Shown one piece after another: positions 1 to 5,561 of a stretch of 13,811 nucleotides of DNA (within the stretch, counting starts at the first letter, position 1; each line of letters opens with the position of its first letter). Origin of the DNA: Mayfieldus sp038040285. Lineage in GTDB: Bacteria; Actinomycetota; Thermoleophilia; Solirubrobacterales; 70-9. The translations under genes were made by a program, and so were the position numbers. The notes under the pieces were generated by a model that saw nothing but the letters and a program-made list of their open reading frames with translations, searched no databases and was not told the origin of the DNA. The DNA is taken from the NCBI GenBank assembly GCA_038040285.1, contig JBBPIN010000046.1, positions 1 through 13,811 on the forward strand, read 5' to 3'.

Positions 1-268
1 CTGCGTGACATCCACTAGATGTGGAGGCTACTGGAGCGAAGCAGATAGCCCACTCGCGTGAAAGCGGTAGGGCGGCCGCATGGAGGTGGGCCGCAGGGGT
101 GCCGGTATTCCCGATCTGGCAACCCAGCTCAGCGATCGGTCATTCGTGCCTGGAGTTGGGCTCTGGGGCCCGAAATTTGCCCAGTTCGGGACTCAGTTTG
201 GGACATATTTCGGGATTTCCGCATTTTGCGGGATTCCGAAAACAGGCCGATTTACAGGCAGAAGAAGC
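1..268. other. Gene-free flank beside tRNA-Glu
   Basis: I see no convincing gene in this stretch. Short open frames exist on the plus strand, but they overlap one another and run into the tRNA, so I do not call them. Positions 165-245 are visibly richer in A+T than the rest of the window and carry short direct and inverted repeats (described separately). The region lies directly beyond the 3' end of tRNA-Glu, a place where tyrosine-integrase elements commonly insert, so it may be the edge or remnant of such an element. No integrase gene is visible here; the window begins too close to tell. Confidence 0.5.
185..234 (+). repeat. Phased TTYGGGA direct repeats
   Basis: TTCGGGAC (185-192), TTTGGGAC (197-204) and TTCGGGAT (209-216) are spaced exactly 12 nt apart, and a weaker copy TGCGGGAT (227-234) follows 18 nt on. 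An inverted copy, CCCGAAAT (169-176), pairs with ATTTCGGG (207-214). Such phased short repeats beside a tRNA 3' end resemble arm-type binding sites of a tyrosine integrase, but they could equally be another protein's operator. The repeats are directly visible; the function is inference. Confidence 0.5.
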
Positions 269-340
269 ACCGCTACCGGGATTCGAACCCGGGTTTCCGG
301 ACTGAGAATCCGGCGTCCTAGTCCCCTAGACGATAGCGGC
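269..340 (-). tRNA. tRNA-Glu (anticodon CTC)
   Basis: Read on the minus strand, this folds as a complete cloverleaf. The acceptor stem GCCGCTA pairs with TAGCGGT (one G-U pair at the end). The anticodon stem CCGGA/TCCGG encloses the loop TTCTCAG, giving anticodon CTC, which decodes GAG. The T arm is CCGGG-TTCGAAT-CCCGG. The 72-nt length is normal for glutamate tRNA. The 3' CCA is not encoded and must be added by CCA-adding enzyme. It is transcribed divergently from the tRNA-Leu gene. Confidence 0.95.
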
Positions 341-351
341 GCGGGGGCGCG

Positions 352-357
352 ATTCTA
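352..357 (-). promoter_or_regulatory. Candidate -10 element for tRNA-Glu
   Basis: On the minus strand the hexamer reads TAGAAT, a good match to the actinobacterial -10 pattern TANNNT. It lies 11 nt upstream of the mature tRNA 5' end, leaving room for a start site a few bases before the tRNA. I could not identify a convincing -35 element at the usual spacing. Confidence 0.45.
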
Positions 358-386
358 GCGGCCGAGATTGCCCGCCCGGCCGCGCG

Positions 387-400
387 GCTGGGCGCCCAGC
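387..400. repeat. 14-nt perfect palindrome between divergent tRNAs
   Basis: GCTGGGCGCCCAGC is a perfect 14-nt palindrome in the 86-nt gap between the two divergent tRNA genes, between their candidate -10 elements. It could be an operator or just a GC-rich coincidence; nothing in the sequence decides this. Confidence 0.35.
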
Positions 401-405
401 GCCGA

Positions 406-411
406 TAACCT
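406..411 (+). promoter_or_regulatory. Candidate -10 element for tRNA-Leu
   Basis: TAACCT fits the TANNNT pattern and ends 15 nt before the mature 5' end of tRNA-Leu. No clear -35 element is seen about 17 nt upstream. Confidence 0.35.
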
Positions 412-426
412 TGGTTGCGATTTCGC

Positions 427-510
427 GCGGCTGTGGCGGAACTGGTAGACGCGCACGGTTCAGGTCCGTGTGGAGGAAACTCCGTGGAGGTTCGACTCCT
501 CTCAGCCGCA
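427..510 (+). tRNA. tRNA-Leu (anticodon CAG)
   Basis: This is a class II tRNA of 84 nt. The acceptor stem GCGGCTG pairs with CAGCCGC, followed by discriminator A. The anticodon stem CACGG/CCGTG encloses the loop TTCAGGT, giving anticodon CAG, which decodes CTG, a heavily used leucine codon in this window. A long variable arm (GGAG-GAAA-CTCC) precedes the T arm GGAGG-TTCGACT-CCTCT; both are hallmarks of leucine tRNA. CCA is not encoded. Confidence 0.96.
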
Positions 511-640
511 TCGAGGCCGATTCGGTCTGCCTTGGGCTTGCGGCGCCCGGCCCGCGGTCGTGAGATTGCGCACAAGAATGTCCTGCCGCACCGCACCGAT
601 TCGCCCGCCGCCGTGTTTTTCGTAAGCGAAGGGCCCAGCG

Positions 641-656
641 CTGTGTTAGGTTCGGC
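641..656 (+). promoter_or_regulatory. Promoter-like block shared by the two paralogues, copy 1
   Basis: CTGTGTTAGGTTCGGC occurs here, 85 nt before the first paralogue, and identically at 1578-1593, 74 nt before the second. It contains TAGGTT (647-652), a TANNNT -10 element preceded by TGTGT. It is the only strongly conserved element upstream of both genes apart from the ribosome site, so it is probably their shared promoter core. The rest of the 511-725 leader shows a small CCGC/GCGG hairpin (667-679) and a strong ribosome site (AAGGAGAG, about 713-720) but no other feature. Confidence 0.5.
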
Positions 657-725
657 CCACGTGAGTCCGCAAAGTGCGGCAAGCGCAATGTCGCGCTTGG
701 AGGCGCGAAAAGAAGGAGAGAATGC

Positions 726-1469
726 ATGCGAAAGCATCTGATTTGGGTGCTGGGTTTGGCGCTGGCGCTTGCAAGCGTCGGGATTGCCTACGGGGCAGCC
801 AATACCGAGACAATCACCGGGACAATCTCGCCCAAGAAGCTGCCGAAGAAGGGCAAGGGCGCGCCGGTGTCGCTGTTCCTCGAAGTGTCGGCGACCAACT
901 CGGGCAACGCTTTCCAGATCCCGAACCCGGTCACGTTGGCGAAGGTGGACCTCGACAAGGACATCAAGATTCAGCAAAAGGGTCTGCCGACCTGCGATCC
1001 GACCCAGTTCACGTCCGCGACTACGACCGCACAGGCGAAGACCGCTTGCAGCGATTCGCTGGTCGGCGGCGGCAGCTCGAAGATCGCGGTGCCGTCGGCT
1101 ACCGGGTCGCCGCCGATCGAAATCGCCGCGGTTGTGACGGCGTTCAACGGGGCGGGCAAGACGCTCATTCTGTTCACCTACAACACGCTGTCGGGTGCCC
1201 AGACGCTGGTTGGAAAGCTCGGTCCTTCGACCGGTGGGGCCAAGTACGGCACCACCCTGACGGTTCCCGTCCCGCCGCTGGCAGGCGGTAGCGCGGTGAT
1301 CCAGGAGCTCAATACCAAGGTGAGCAAGAAGTACCACCTGCATGGCAACAAGGCGAGCTACGTGTCGTCGACCTGCAAGGACAAGAAGCTCCAGTTCCAG
1401 GACCGGTTCACGGACAACCAAGGCAACACCGCCGGGGACACGTTCACCCAGAAGTGCAAGCAGAAGTAG
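726..1469 (+). CDS. Small secreted protein of unknown function, tandem paralogue 1
   Basis: This 247-residue protein starts with a clear Sec signal peptide: positive MRKH, then a hydrophobic stretch to about residue 20, with likely cleavage near AYG/AA (about 23-25). The mature part is Lys-, Thr- and Gly-rich with four cysteines (in LPTCDP, KTACSD, SSTCKD and TQKCKQ), which suggests two disulfides and life outside the membrane. I do not recognise a named domain; the predicted beta-rich character would fit an extracellular adhesive or surface protein, but that is a guess. The ATG at 726 follows a strong AAGGAGAG ribosome site, and the same start context is kept in its neighbour. It is a tandem duplicate of the gene at 1652-2428 and has its own promoter block and terminator, so it is probably a monocistronic, well-expressed gene. 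Confidence 0.85.
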   Translation: MRKHLIWVLGLALALASVGIAYGAANTETITGTISPKKLPKKGKGAPVSLFLEVSATNSGNAFQIPNPVTLAKVDLDKDIKIQQKGLPTCDPTQFTSATTTAQAKTACSDSLVGGGSSKIAVPSATGSPPIEIAAVVTAFNGAGKTLILFTYNTLSGAQTLVGKLGPSTGGAKYGTTLTVPVPPLAGGSAVIQELNTKVSKKYHLHGNKASYVSSTCKDKKLQFQDRFTDNQGNTAGDTFTQKCKQK

Positions 1470-1481
1470 CACTGAGCAGGG

Positions 1482-1535
1482 ATCGGTCCTAGACCGATTG
1501 GAGAGGGGCGGCCGACCGGTCGCCCCTCTTTCGTT
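1482..1535 (+). terminator. Tandem hairpins and rho-independent terminator of paralogue 1
   Basis: Thirteen bases after the stop codon, ATCGGTC pairs with GACCGAT (1482-1498, 3-nt loop). It is followed at once by AGAGGGGCG / CGCCCCTCT (1502-1529, 11-nt loop) and the T-rich tail TTTCGTTT. The second hairpin with its tail is a good intrinsic terminator. The same arrangement is repeated after the second paralogue. Confidence 0.8.
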
Positions 1536-1554
1536 TCTGACCAAGAGTCAGAAA
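1534..1554. repeat. 8-bp inverted repeat after the terminator
   Basis: TTTCTGAC (1534-1541) pairs with GTCAGAAA (1547-1554) around a 5-nt loop. It directly follows the terminator and precedes the promoter block of the second paralogue. It may insulate the two units or help stop transcription on either strand; its role is unknown. Confidence 0.4.
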
Positions 1555-1577
1555 GCTCCGCACCTAAACGATGTCCA

Positions 1578-1593
1578 CTGTGTTAGGTTCGGC
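1578..1593 (+). promoter_or_regulatory. Promoter-like block shared by the two paralogues, copy 2
   Basis: This 16-nt sequence is identical to 641-656 and contains the -10-like hexamer TAGGTT at 1584-1589. It lies downstream of the first gene's terminator, so the second gene should be independently transcribed. No standard -35 element is evident at 17 nt upstream of either copy, which suggests an extended -10 promoter or an alternative sigma factor. Confidence 0.5.
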
Positions 1594-1651
1594 GAAGTGG
1601 TCAAGCGCGACAGGCGTGCGAGCGCTGCGCGCAGGGAATAAGGAGAGAAGA

Positions 1652-2428
1652 ATGCGAAAGCATCTGATTTGGGTGCTGGGTTTGGCGGTGGCGCTCCTGA
1701 GCGTTGGAACCGCGTGGGCGGTCCCCAATATCCAGTCAATCAGCGGCAGAATCTCGCCGTCGAAGTTGCCGGCACACAAGCGGGCCCCGGTCTCGCTGTT
1801 CACCGACGTGTCGGCGACCAATCCGGGGAACCCATTCCAGCTTCCGAATCCGACGACGCTGTCGAAGGTCGACTTCGACAAGGACGGGGCCTTCTTCCAG
1901 AAGGGCCTGCCGACCTGTGATCCGACCCAGTTCACGGCGGCCACTACCACCGCACAGGCGAAGACCGCGTGCAGCGATTCGCTGATCGGCGGCGGCAGCG
2001 CGAAGATCGCGGTGCCGTCGGCTACCGGGTCGCCGCCGATCCAAATCGCCGCGGTCGTGACGGCGTTCAACGGGGCGAACAAGACGCTCATTCTGTTCAG
2101 CTACAACACGCTGTCGGGCGCTCAGACGCTGATCGGCAAGATCGCCAAGGCGGATCCGGGATTGCCGCCGCAGGGCGCGGGCCCGCAGTACGGGATCACT
2201 TTGACGGTTCCTGTACCCCCGCTGGCCGGTGGAAGCGCGGTGATCACCGAGTTCAACACCACGGTGAAGAAGATCTACCACTACCACGGCAAGAAGGTGA
2301 GCCTCGAGTCCTCGAGGTGCGGTCCGGACAAGAAGCTCCATTCGCAGGCCCGGTTCACGGACAACCAGGGCCAGGTGTCGGTGGGGACGGCCACCCAGAA
2401 GTGCAAGCAGAAGAGTTCGCACCACTGA
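1652..2428 (+). CDS. Small secreted protein of unknown function, tandem paralogue 2
   Basis: This 258-residue protein is a paralogue of 726-1469, with the same signal-peptide start (MRKHLIWVLGLA) and the same four conserved cysteines. It differs by an insertion of about ten residues near the middle (KADPGLPPQGAG) and a His-ending tail (SSHH). I chose the ATG at 1652 because it sits 5 nt behind AAGGAGAG and matches the first copy; the reading frame stays open upstream to 1571, but that would put 27 residues before the signal peptide. DNA identity to copy 1 is very uneven: the middle third is almost identical, including a 41-nt exact match, whereas the 5' third of the mature region is much more divergent. 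This points to recent duplication with gene conversion. The function is unknown; it is secreted and probably disulfide-stabilised. Confidence 0.85.
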   Translation: MRKHLIWVLGLAVALLSVGTAWAVPNIQSISGRISPSKLPAHKRAPVSLFTDVSATNPGNPFQLPNPTTLSKVDFDKDGAFFQKGLPTCDPTQFTAATTTAQAKTACSDSLIGGGSAKIAVPSATGSPPIQIAAVVTAFNGANKTLILFSYNTLSGAQTLIGKIAKADPGLPPQGAGPQYGITLTVPVPPLAGGSAVITEFNTTVKKIYHYHGKKVSLESSRCGPDKKLHSQARFTDNQGQVSVGTATQKCKQKSSHH

Positions 2429-2431
2429 GCA

Positions 2432-2483
2432 GGGACCAGTCCCAGATCAGATAGTGAGGGGCGGCCAGCTGGCCGCCCCTCAC
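2432..2483 (+). terminator. Terminator of paralogue 2
   Basis: A small GGGA/TCCC hairpin (2432-2443) is followed by a 30-nt perfect palindrome at 2454-2483, with arms GTGAGGGGCGGCC and GGCCGCCCCTCAC around AGCT. The following tail ATTTCGGGCTTTG is only moderately T-rich, but the stem is very strong. The layout copies that after the first paralogue, so the 3' region was part of the duplication. It separates this unit from the riboswitch operon. Confidence 0.7.
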
Positions 2484-2532
2484 ATTTCGGGCTTTGCGAT
2501 CGCTGACAGGGTCTCGGTCCCGATCCAGCGAG

Positions 2533-2538
2533 TAGAGT
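2533..2538 (+). promoter_or_regulatory. Candidate -10 element of the B12 operon
   Basis: TAGAGT fits TANNNT and would start transcription near 2545, about 7 nt before the first stem of the riboswitch, which is the expected arrangement. CTGACA at 2503-2508 resembles a -35 element, but the 24-nt spacing is too long, so the assignment is tentative. Confidence 0.3.
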
Positions 2539-2551
2539 CCGACCTCACATA

Positions 2552-2739
2552 CGGCCGGTGGCCAAGGGAAGTCCGGTGAGAAACCGGCGCGGTCCCGCCA
2601 CTGTGACCGGGCGACAGCCGTCGCGAGCCAGCTCGGCCGCATAACGCAGCCGAAGCAGGAATGGCAGCCACTGGGGTGGCCACAGCCCCCCGGGAAGGCG
2701 CGGCGGAAGCCCGGAAGCCAGGAGACCTGACCCCGGCCG
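2552..2739 (+). promoter_or_regulatory. Cobalamin (adenosylcobalamin) riboswitch
   Basis: This is a textbook cobalamin aptamer. The P1 stem is CGGCCGG (2552-2558) with CCGGCCG (2733-2739). Next come GGGAAG and a CCGG-TGAGAAA-CCGG hairpin (2573-2587). The conserved core GGTCCCGCCACTGTGA (2591-2606) and the hallmark B12 box AGCCAGGAGACCTG (2716-2729) complete it. The variable region between about 2607 and 2690 forms the peripheral stems. Riboswitches of this family turn genes off when adenosylcobalamin is abundant and sit before B12 synthesis or uptake genes. Here it precedes a five-gene operon with no synthesis gene, which argues for uptake. The boundaries are set by P1; further pairing outside is possible. 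Confidence 0.95.
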
Positions 2740-2771
2740 AGCCATGTAATCCCTCGAGGAAAGGGTGGCTT
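2739..2771 (+). promoter_or_regulatory. Candidate riboswitch expression platform (ribosome-site hairpin)
   Basis: Immediately after P1, GAGCCA (2739-2744) pairs with TGGCTT (2766-2771) and CCCT (2751-2754) pairs with AGGG (2762-2765). The ribosome site GAGGAAAG (2756-2763) is enclosed in the loop and inner stem, 3-17 nt before the ATG at 2774. G2739 is shared with P1. I see no T-tract, so control is more likely at translation than by a terminator. The pairing is read by eye and not energy-calculated. Confidence 0.5.
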
Positions 2772-2773
2772 AG

Positions 2774-3748
2774 ATGCCATATTCGAAGTTCAATCGGCTG
2801 GCGATCGCCTGCCTGACCTGCCTCGCGTTGGCGATTTCCGCCGCGCCGGCCATGGCGGTCACCACCACCGCACACCTCCGGGTCGTCAACACCGCCGGCA
2901 CGACCCTGGCCGACCAGAGCCAGGTCACCGGGGACGTGACGATCAAGACCGATCCGGGGGCCACCTGCTTCGGTCCCCCCGGCGGCAGCGGCAACAACGC
3001 CAACGTTCCGGGCCCCAGCGCGCTGGGGATCGTCAAGGACGCCTCCGACTCGAACCCGGCGCTGCGGCCGCTGTCGGTCACCGATCAGTTCCCCTTCGGC
3101 CTCGGCGTATGCGGGATCGGCGGCTTCACCTTCAATCAGGGCGACACGGCCTCCTGGTACCTGAAGGTCAACCACGTCGGCGCCACGGTGGGCGGCGATC
3201 AGTACCTCCTCAAGGCCGGCGACGACGTGCTCTGGTACCTGACCCCGGGCTACCCGTATCCGAATGAGCTGCAGCTCGTCGCACCGACCGTGGCCCGAAG
3301 CGGCAAGCCGTTCACGGTCACCGTGTTCTCCTACAACGACGCGGGGCAGCGCAGCCCGGTGGCCGGGGCGCTGGTAACCGGCGCCGATCTGCCGACGGGC
3401 GGCGGCGGGACGGCGACGGTCGACCTGAACCGCAGCGCAACTCTGCAGGCGCTGCACGGGGCAGACATCCCCTCGAACACGGCGATCGTGACCTGCGTCT
3501 CGACGGTGCAGAACGCGTGTGGATTCGCCAGCAAGACGCCGCGGCACAGGATCGTCGGCACCAACGGGCCGGACCGGATTCGAGGCACCAAGATGCCCGA
3601 CCTGGTCAGGGCGCGCGCGGGCAAGGATCACATCAACACCCGCGGCGGCCTCTCGGACGTCGTCAACTGCGGCCGAGGTGTCGACAAGGTGATCGTCGAC
3701 AGCACCGACATCGCCCGGCGCTGCGAGAAGGTGATCAGGAAAGGGTGA
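2774..3748 (+). CDS. Secreted DUF4430-like protein with Ig-like and RTX-like regions
   Basis: This 324-residue exported protein is the first gene behind the riboswitch. A signal peptide is likely cleaved after APAMA (about residue 28). Residues 30-165 resemble DUF4430, the fold of the beta domain of intrinsic factor and transcobalamin: note SWYLKVN (127-133) and YLLKAGDDVLWYL (144-156), the typical 'W.l.vNg ... y.l..GD.v.w.y' pattern. Residues 165-245 look like an Ig-like beta domain. Residues 258-324 carry RTX-like Gly/Asp motifs (GTNGPDRIRGT, GKDHINTRGG, GRGVDKV) with paired cysteines (299, 317), a C-terminal module I associate with thermoleophilial secreted proteins. No membrane anchor follows. 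The role is inferred: a soluble or wall-associated corrinoid binder. The stop overlaps the next start (GTGA). Confidence 0.8.
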   Translation: MPYSKFNRLAIACLTCLALAISAAPAMAVTTTAHLRVVNTAGTTLADQSQVTGDVTIKTDPGATCFGPPGGSGNNANVPGPSALGIVKDASDSNPALRPLSVTDQFPFGLGVCGIGGFTFNQGDTASWYLKVNHVGATVGGDQYLLKAGDDVLWYLTPGYPYPNELQLVAPTVARSGKPFTVTVFSYNDAGQRSPVAGALVTGADLPTGGGGTATVDLNRSATLQALHGADIPSNTAIVTCVSTVQNACGFASKTPRHRIVGTNGPDRIRGTKMPDLVRARAGKDHINTRGGLSDVVNCGRGVDKVIVDSTDIARRCEKVIRKG

Positions 3749-4653
3749 CCGTGCTCCGCAGCCCCGCGGCTGCGATTGCGCTCCTCTGCGCGCTCACGGC
3801 CGCCGGCTGCGGCATCGGCCCGGGCCCTTCGGTCGGGGACGTTCAGATCACGGTGACCCGCGATTACGGCTCCAAGGTGCTCTTGCAACAGGGTGAGCGC
3901 GACGCCCCCGAGTCGGAGACCGCGATGCGGCTGCTCGATCGCAACGCCGACATCTCGACCCGCGACGGGGGCCGCTTCGTGCAGTCGATCGACGGCCTGG
4001 CGGGGGCCAGCGAGGGCAGCCGGCGCTTCGACTGGTTCTTCTACGTGGATGGGGTCGAGTCGCCGGTAGGCGCAGCCGACTACCCGCTGCACGGCGGCTA
4101 CCGCGTCTGGTGGGACTACCGCGATTGGACCGCTGCGATGCGGGTTCCGGCCGTGGTCGGCTCCTACCCGGAGCCCTTCCTGCATGGCTACGAGGGCGAG
4201 CGCCATCCGGTCCAGGTGCGGTGCCTGGGTGGCGCCCTGGCCTGTGGGCTCGCGCGGGCGCGGCTTCGCGACGCCGGCGCCGATGGGGGTAAGGGCAGCG
4301 GCGATCCGATCCGGGTCCTGGTCGGACCTTGGAAGCGGGTGCGCGGCGACGCCGCCGCGAGGCTGATCGAGCGCGGCCCTGCGGATAGCGGCGTGTTCGC
4401 CGACTTCGTGCCCGCCGGGGGCGCCTGGCGGCTGCAGCCGCTCGACCTCGCCGGGCAGGGGGCCGGTGCCCCCCGCCGCGCCGGGCTGGTCGCGGCGACC
4501 CGGAGTGGCGACAACCCGCCGACCTGGGTCGTGACCGGGTCCGACGCCGCCGCCTCGGCCGCCGCGGCGCGGCTGCTCGACGCGGCCGACTTACGCGACC
4601 GCTATGCGGTCGCAACCCGTGGCGGCCATCCGATGCCTCTGCCGGTGCCATGA
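3745..4653 (+). CDS. DUF4430 lipoprotein, candidate corrinoid-binding subunit
   Basis: This 302-residue protein has a short hydrophobic leader ending in LTAAGC (cysteine 22), a plausible though imperfect lipobox, so it is probably tethered to the outer face of the membrane. Residues 31-130 match DUF4430 well: a beta-strand opening (VQITVTRDYG), a central FDWFFYVDGVESPVG (95-109), and YPLHGGYRVWWDYRDW (113-128). DUF4430 corresponds to the cobalamin-contacting beta domain of transcobalamin and intrinsic factor. Residues 131-302 form a second region (WKRVRGDAAARLI; TWVVTGSDAAASAAAARLL) that I do not recognise. The start is taken as GTG 3745, overlapping the previous stop; GTG 3751 has an equally good ribosome site (AAAGG at 3740-3744) and cannot be excluded. 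The last codons overlap the T-subunit gene as ATGA. Placement in a riboswitch operon with an ECF transporter supports a corrinoid-capture role. Confidence 0.8.
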   Translation: MTVLRSPAAAIALLCALTAAGCGIGPGPSVGDVQITVTRDYGSKVLLQQGERDAPESETAMRLLDRNADISTRDGGRFVQSIDGLAGASEGSRRFDWFFYVDGVESPVGAADYPLHGGYRVWWDYRDWTAAMRVPAVVGSYPEPFLHGYEGERHPVQVRCLGGALACGLARARLRDAGADGGKGSGDPIRVLVGPWKRVRGDAAARLIERGPADSGVFADFVPAGGAWRLQPLDLAGQGAGAPRRAGLVAATRSGDNPPTWVVTGSDAAASAAAARLLDAADLRDRYAVATRGGHPMPLPVP

Positions 4654-5561
4654 GGTCCCCGCTCGCCTACACGCCGCGCTCCGGACCGCTTCAGTCCGCG
4701 TCGCCGGGTGCGGCGATCGGCTACCTGGGCGCCTTCGTCCTGATCGCCTTTCTGTACTCGAACCCGATCGTGCTTGCCGCGGCCGCCCTGGGCGCCGCCA
4801 TCGCCGGCCTCGCCGCTGGGGCGCGGCGGGCGGTCGCTGTCGCGTTCCGGCTCGGCGTCTCGCTGGCGGTTTTCATCACCGTGATCAACGGTCTGGTCAC
4901 CGATCGCGGCGACACCGTGTTGGCGCGACTCGGCCATTTCCCGCTGCTGGACCAGGTCAACATCACGGCCGAGGCCCTGGTCGCCGGGGCCTCGATCGGC
5001 CTGCGGGCGATGGCGGCGATGATCGCCGCTGCGGTCTACTCCGCCTGCGTGGATCCCGACCGTGTGCTGCGGCTGCTGCGGCCGCTGGCCGGGCGCTCGG
5101 CGCTCACGGCCACGTTGATCTCGAGGCTTGCCCCGGTTGCGGCCCGCGACGCGACTCGGTTGCGTGAGGCCGCGCGGCTGCGGGGACCTGCGGCTGCGCC
5201 GGTCGGCCGCGGCGCCTTCGCCCGGCGGCTGCTGGCCGGTTCGCTCGACCGCTCCGTCGACGTGGCGGCGACGTTGGAGCTGCGCGGCTACGGGCTGTCG
5301 GCGCCGGGCCCCGGGCGCGAGAGGCGGCGCAACCGGCGCGATTGGCGCTTCTGGATCGCGGCGGCGCTTCTCGCCGGTACGGGGATCGCCGCTCGTCTCG
5401 CCGGCGCCGGGGGCTTCGAGGCCTATCCAAGCGTTGAGGTGGCGACCGACTGGCTGACGCTCGGCATAGCGGCGGCGACGGCGCTCGCCGGCCTGGTCCC
5501 GCTACGGCGCCGCCAGCGCCGCCGCGCGGTTGTCGCGACCACGGAGGTCGCTCGTGCCTGA
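4650..5561 (+). CDS. ecfT: ECF transporter transmembrane T subunit (EcfT/CbiQ family)
   Basis: This 303-residue membrane protein is the energy-coupling T subunit, which links the ATPases to the substrate-binding S component in an energy-coupling factor (ECF) vitamin importer. Predicted membrane segments lie at about 22-57, 60-82, 103-133 and 233-285. The large cytoplasmic part between them carries the two short Arg-containing coupling motifs of the family: EAARLRGP (173-180) and ATLELRGYGLS (207-217). These coupling helices insert into grooves of the two ATPase domains. The length is usual (about 250-300). It starts at the ATG overlapping the previous stop (ATGA), and its end overlaps the ATPase gene by 8 nt. 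The neighbours (ATPases next, S-type domain after) complete an ECF transporter. I use ecfT as a family name; substrate specificity lies elsewhere. Confidence 0.9.
   Translation: MRSPLAYTPRSGPLQSASPGAAIGYLGAFVLIAFLYSNPIVLAAAALGAAIAGLAAGARRAVAVAFRLGVSLAVFITVINGLVTDRGDTVLARLGHFPLLDQVNITAEALVAGASIGLRAMAAMIAAAVYSACVDPDRVLRLLRPLAGRSALTATLISRLAPVAARDATRLREAARLRGPAAAPVGRGAFARRLLAGSLDRSVDVAATLELRGYGLSAPGPGRERRRNRRDWRFWIAAALLAGTGIAARLAGAGGFEAYPSVEVATDWLTLGIAAATALAGLVPLRRRQRRRAVVATTEVARA

Noticed and set aside
8..22. ACATC/GATGT inverted repeat at the left edge
   Set aside because: Only 5 bp with no partner feature; too short to interpret at the window edge.
318..1544. Long minus-strand open frame opposite the first paralogue (and similar long antisense frames opposite nearly every gene here)
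   Set aside because: These are mirror frames of GC-rich coding sequence: Arg-, Ala- and Gly-dominated translations with no recognisable motif, and in this case overlapping both tRNAs or the terminator.
1571..1651. N-terminal extension of the second paralogue (in-frame ATG at 1571)
   Set aside because: It would place 27 residues before a clear signal peptide, overlap the promoter-like block, and ignore the strong ribosome site before 1652 that is shared with the first copy.
2480..3631. Minus-strand frame of 383 residues across the riboswitch and first DUF4430 gene
   Set aside because: It overlaps a well-defined riboswitch and a signal-peptide protein on the other strand, and shows no domain.
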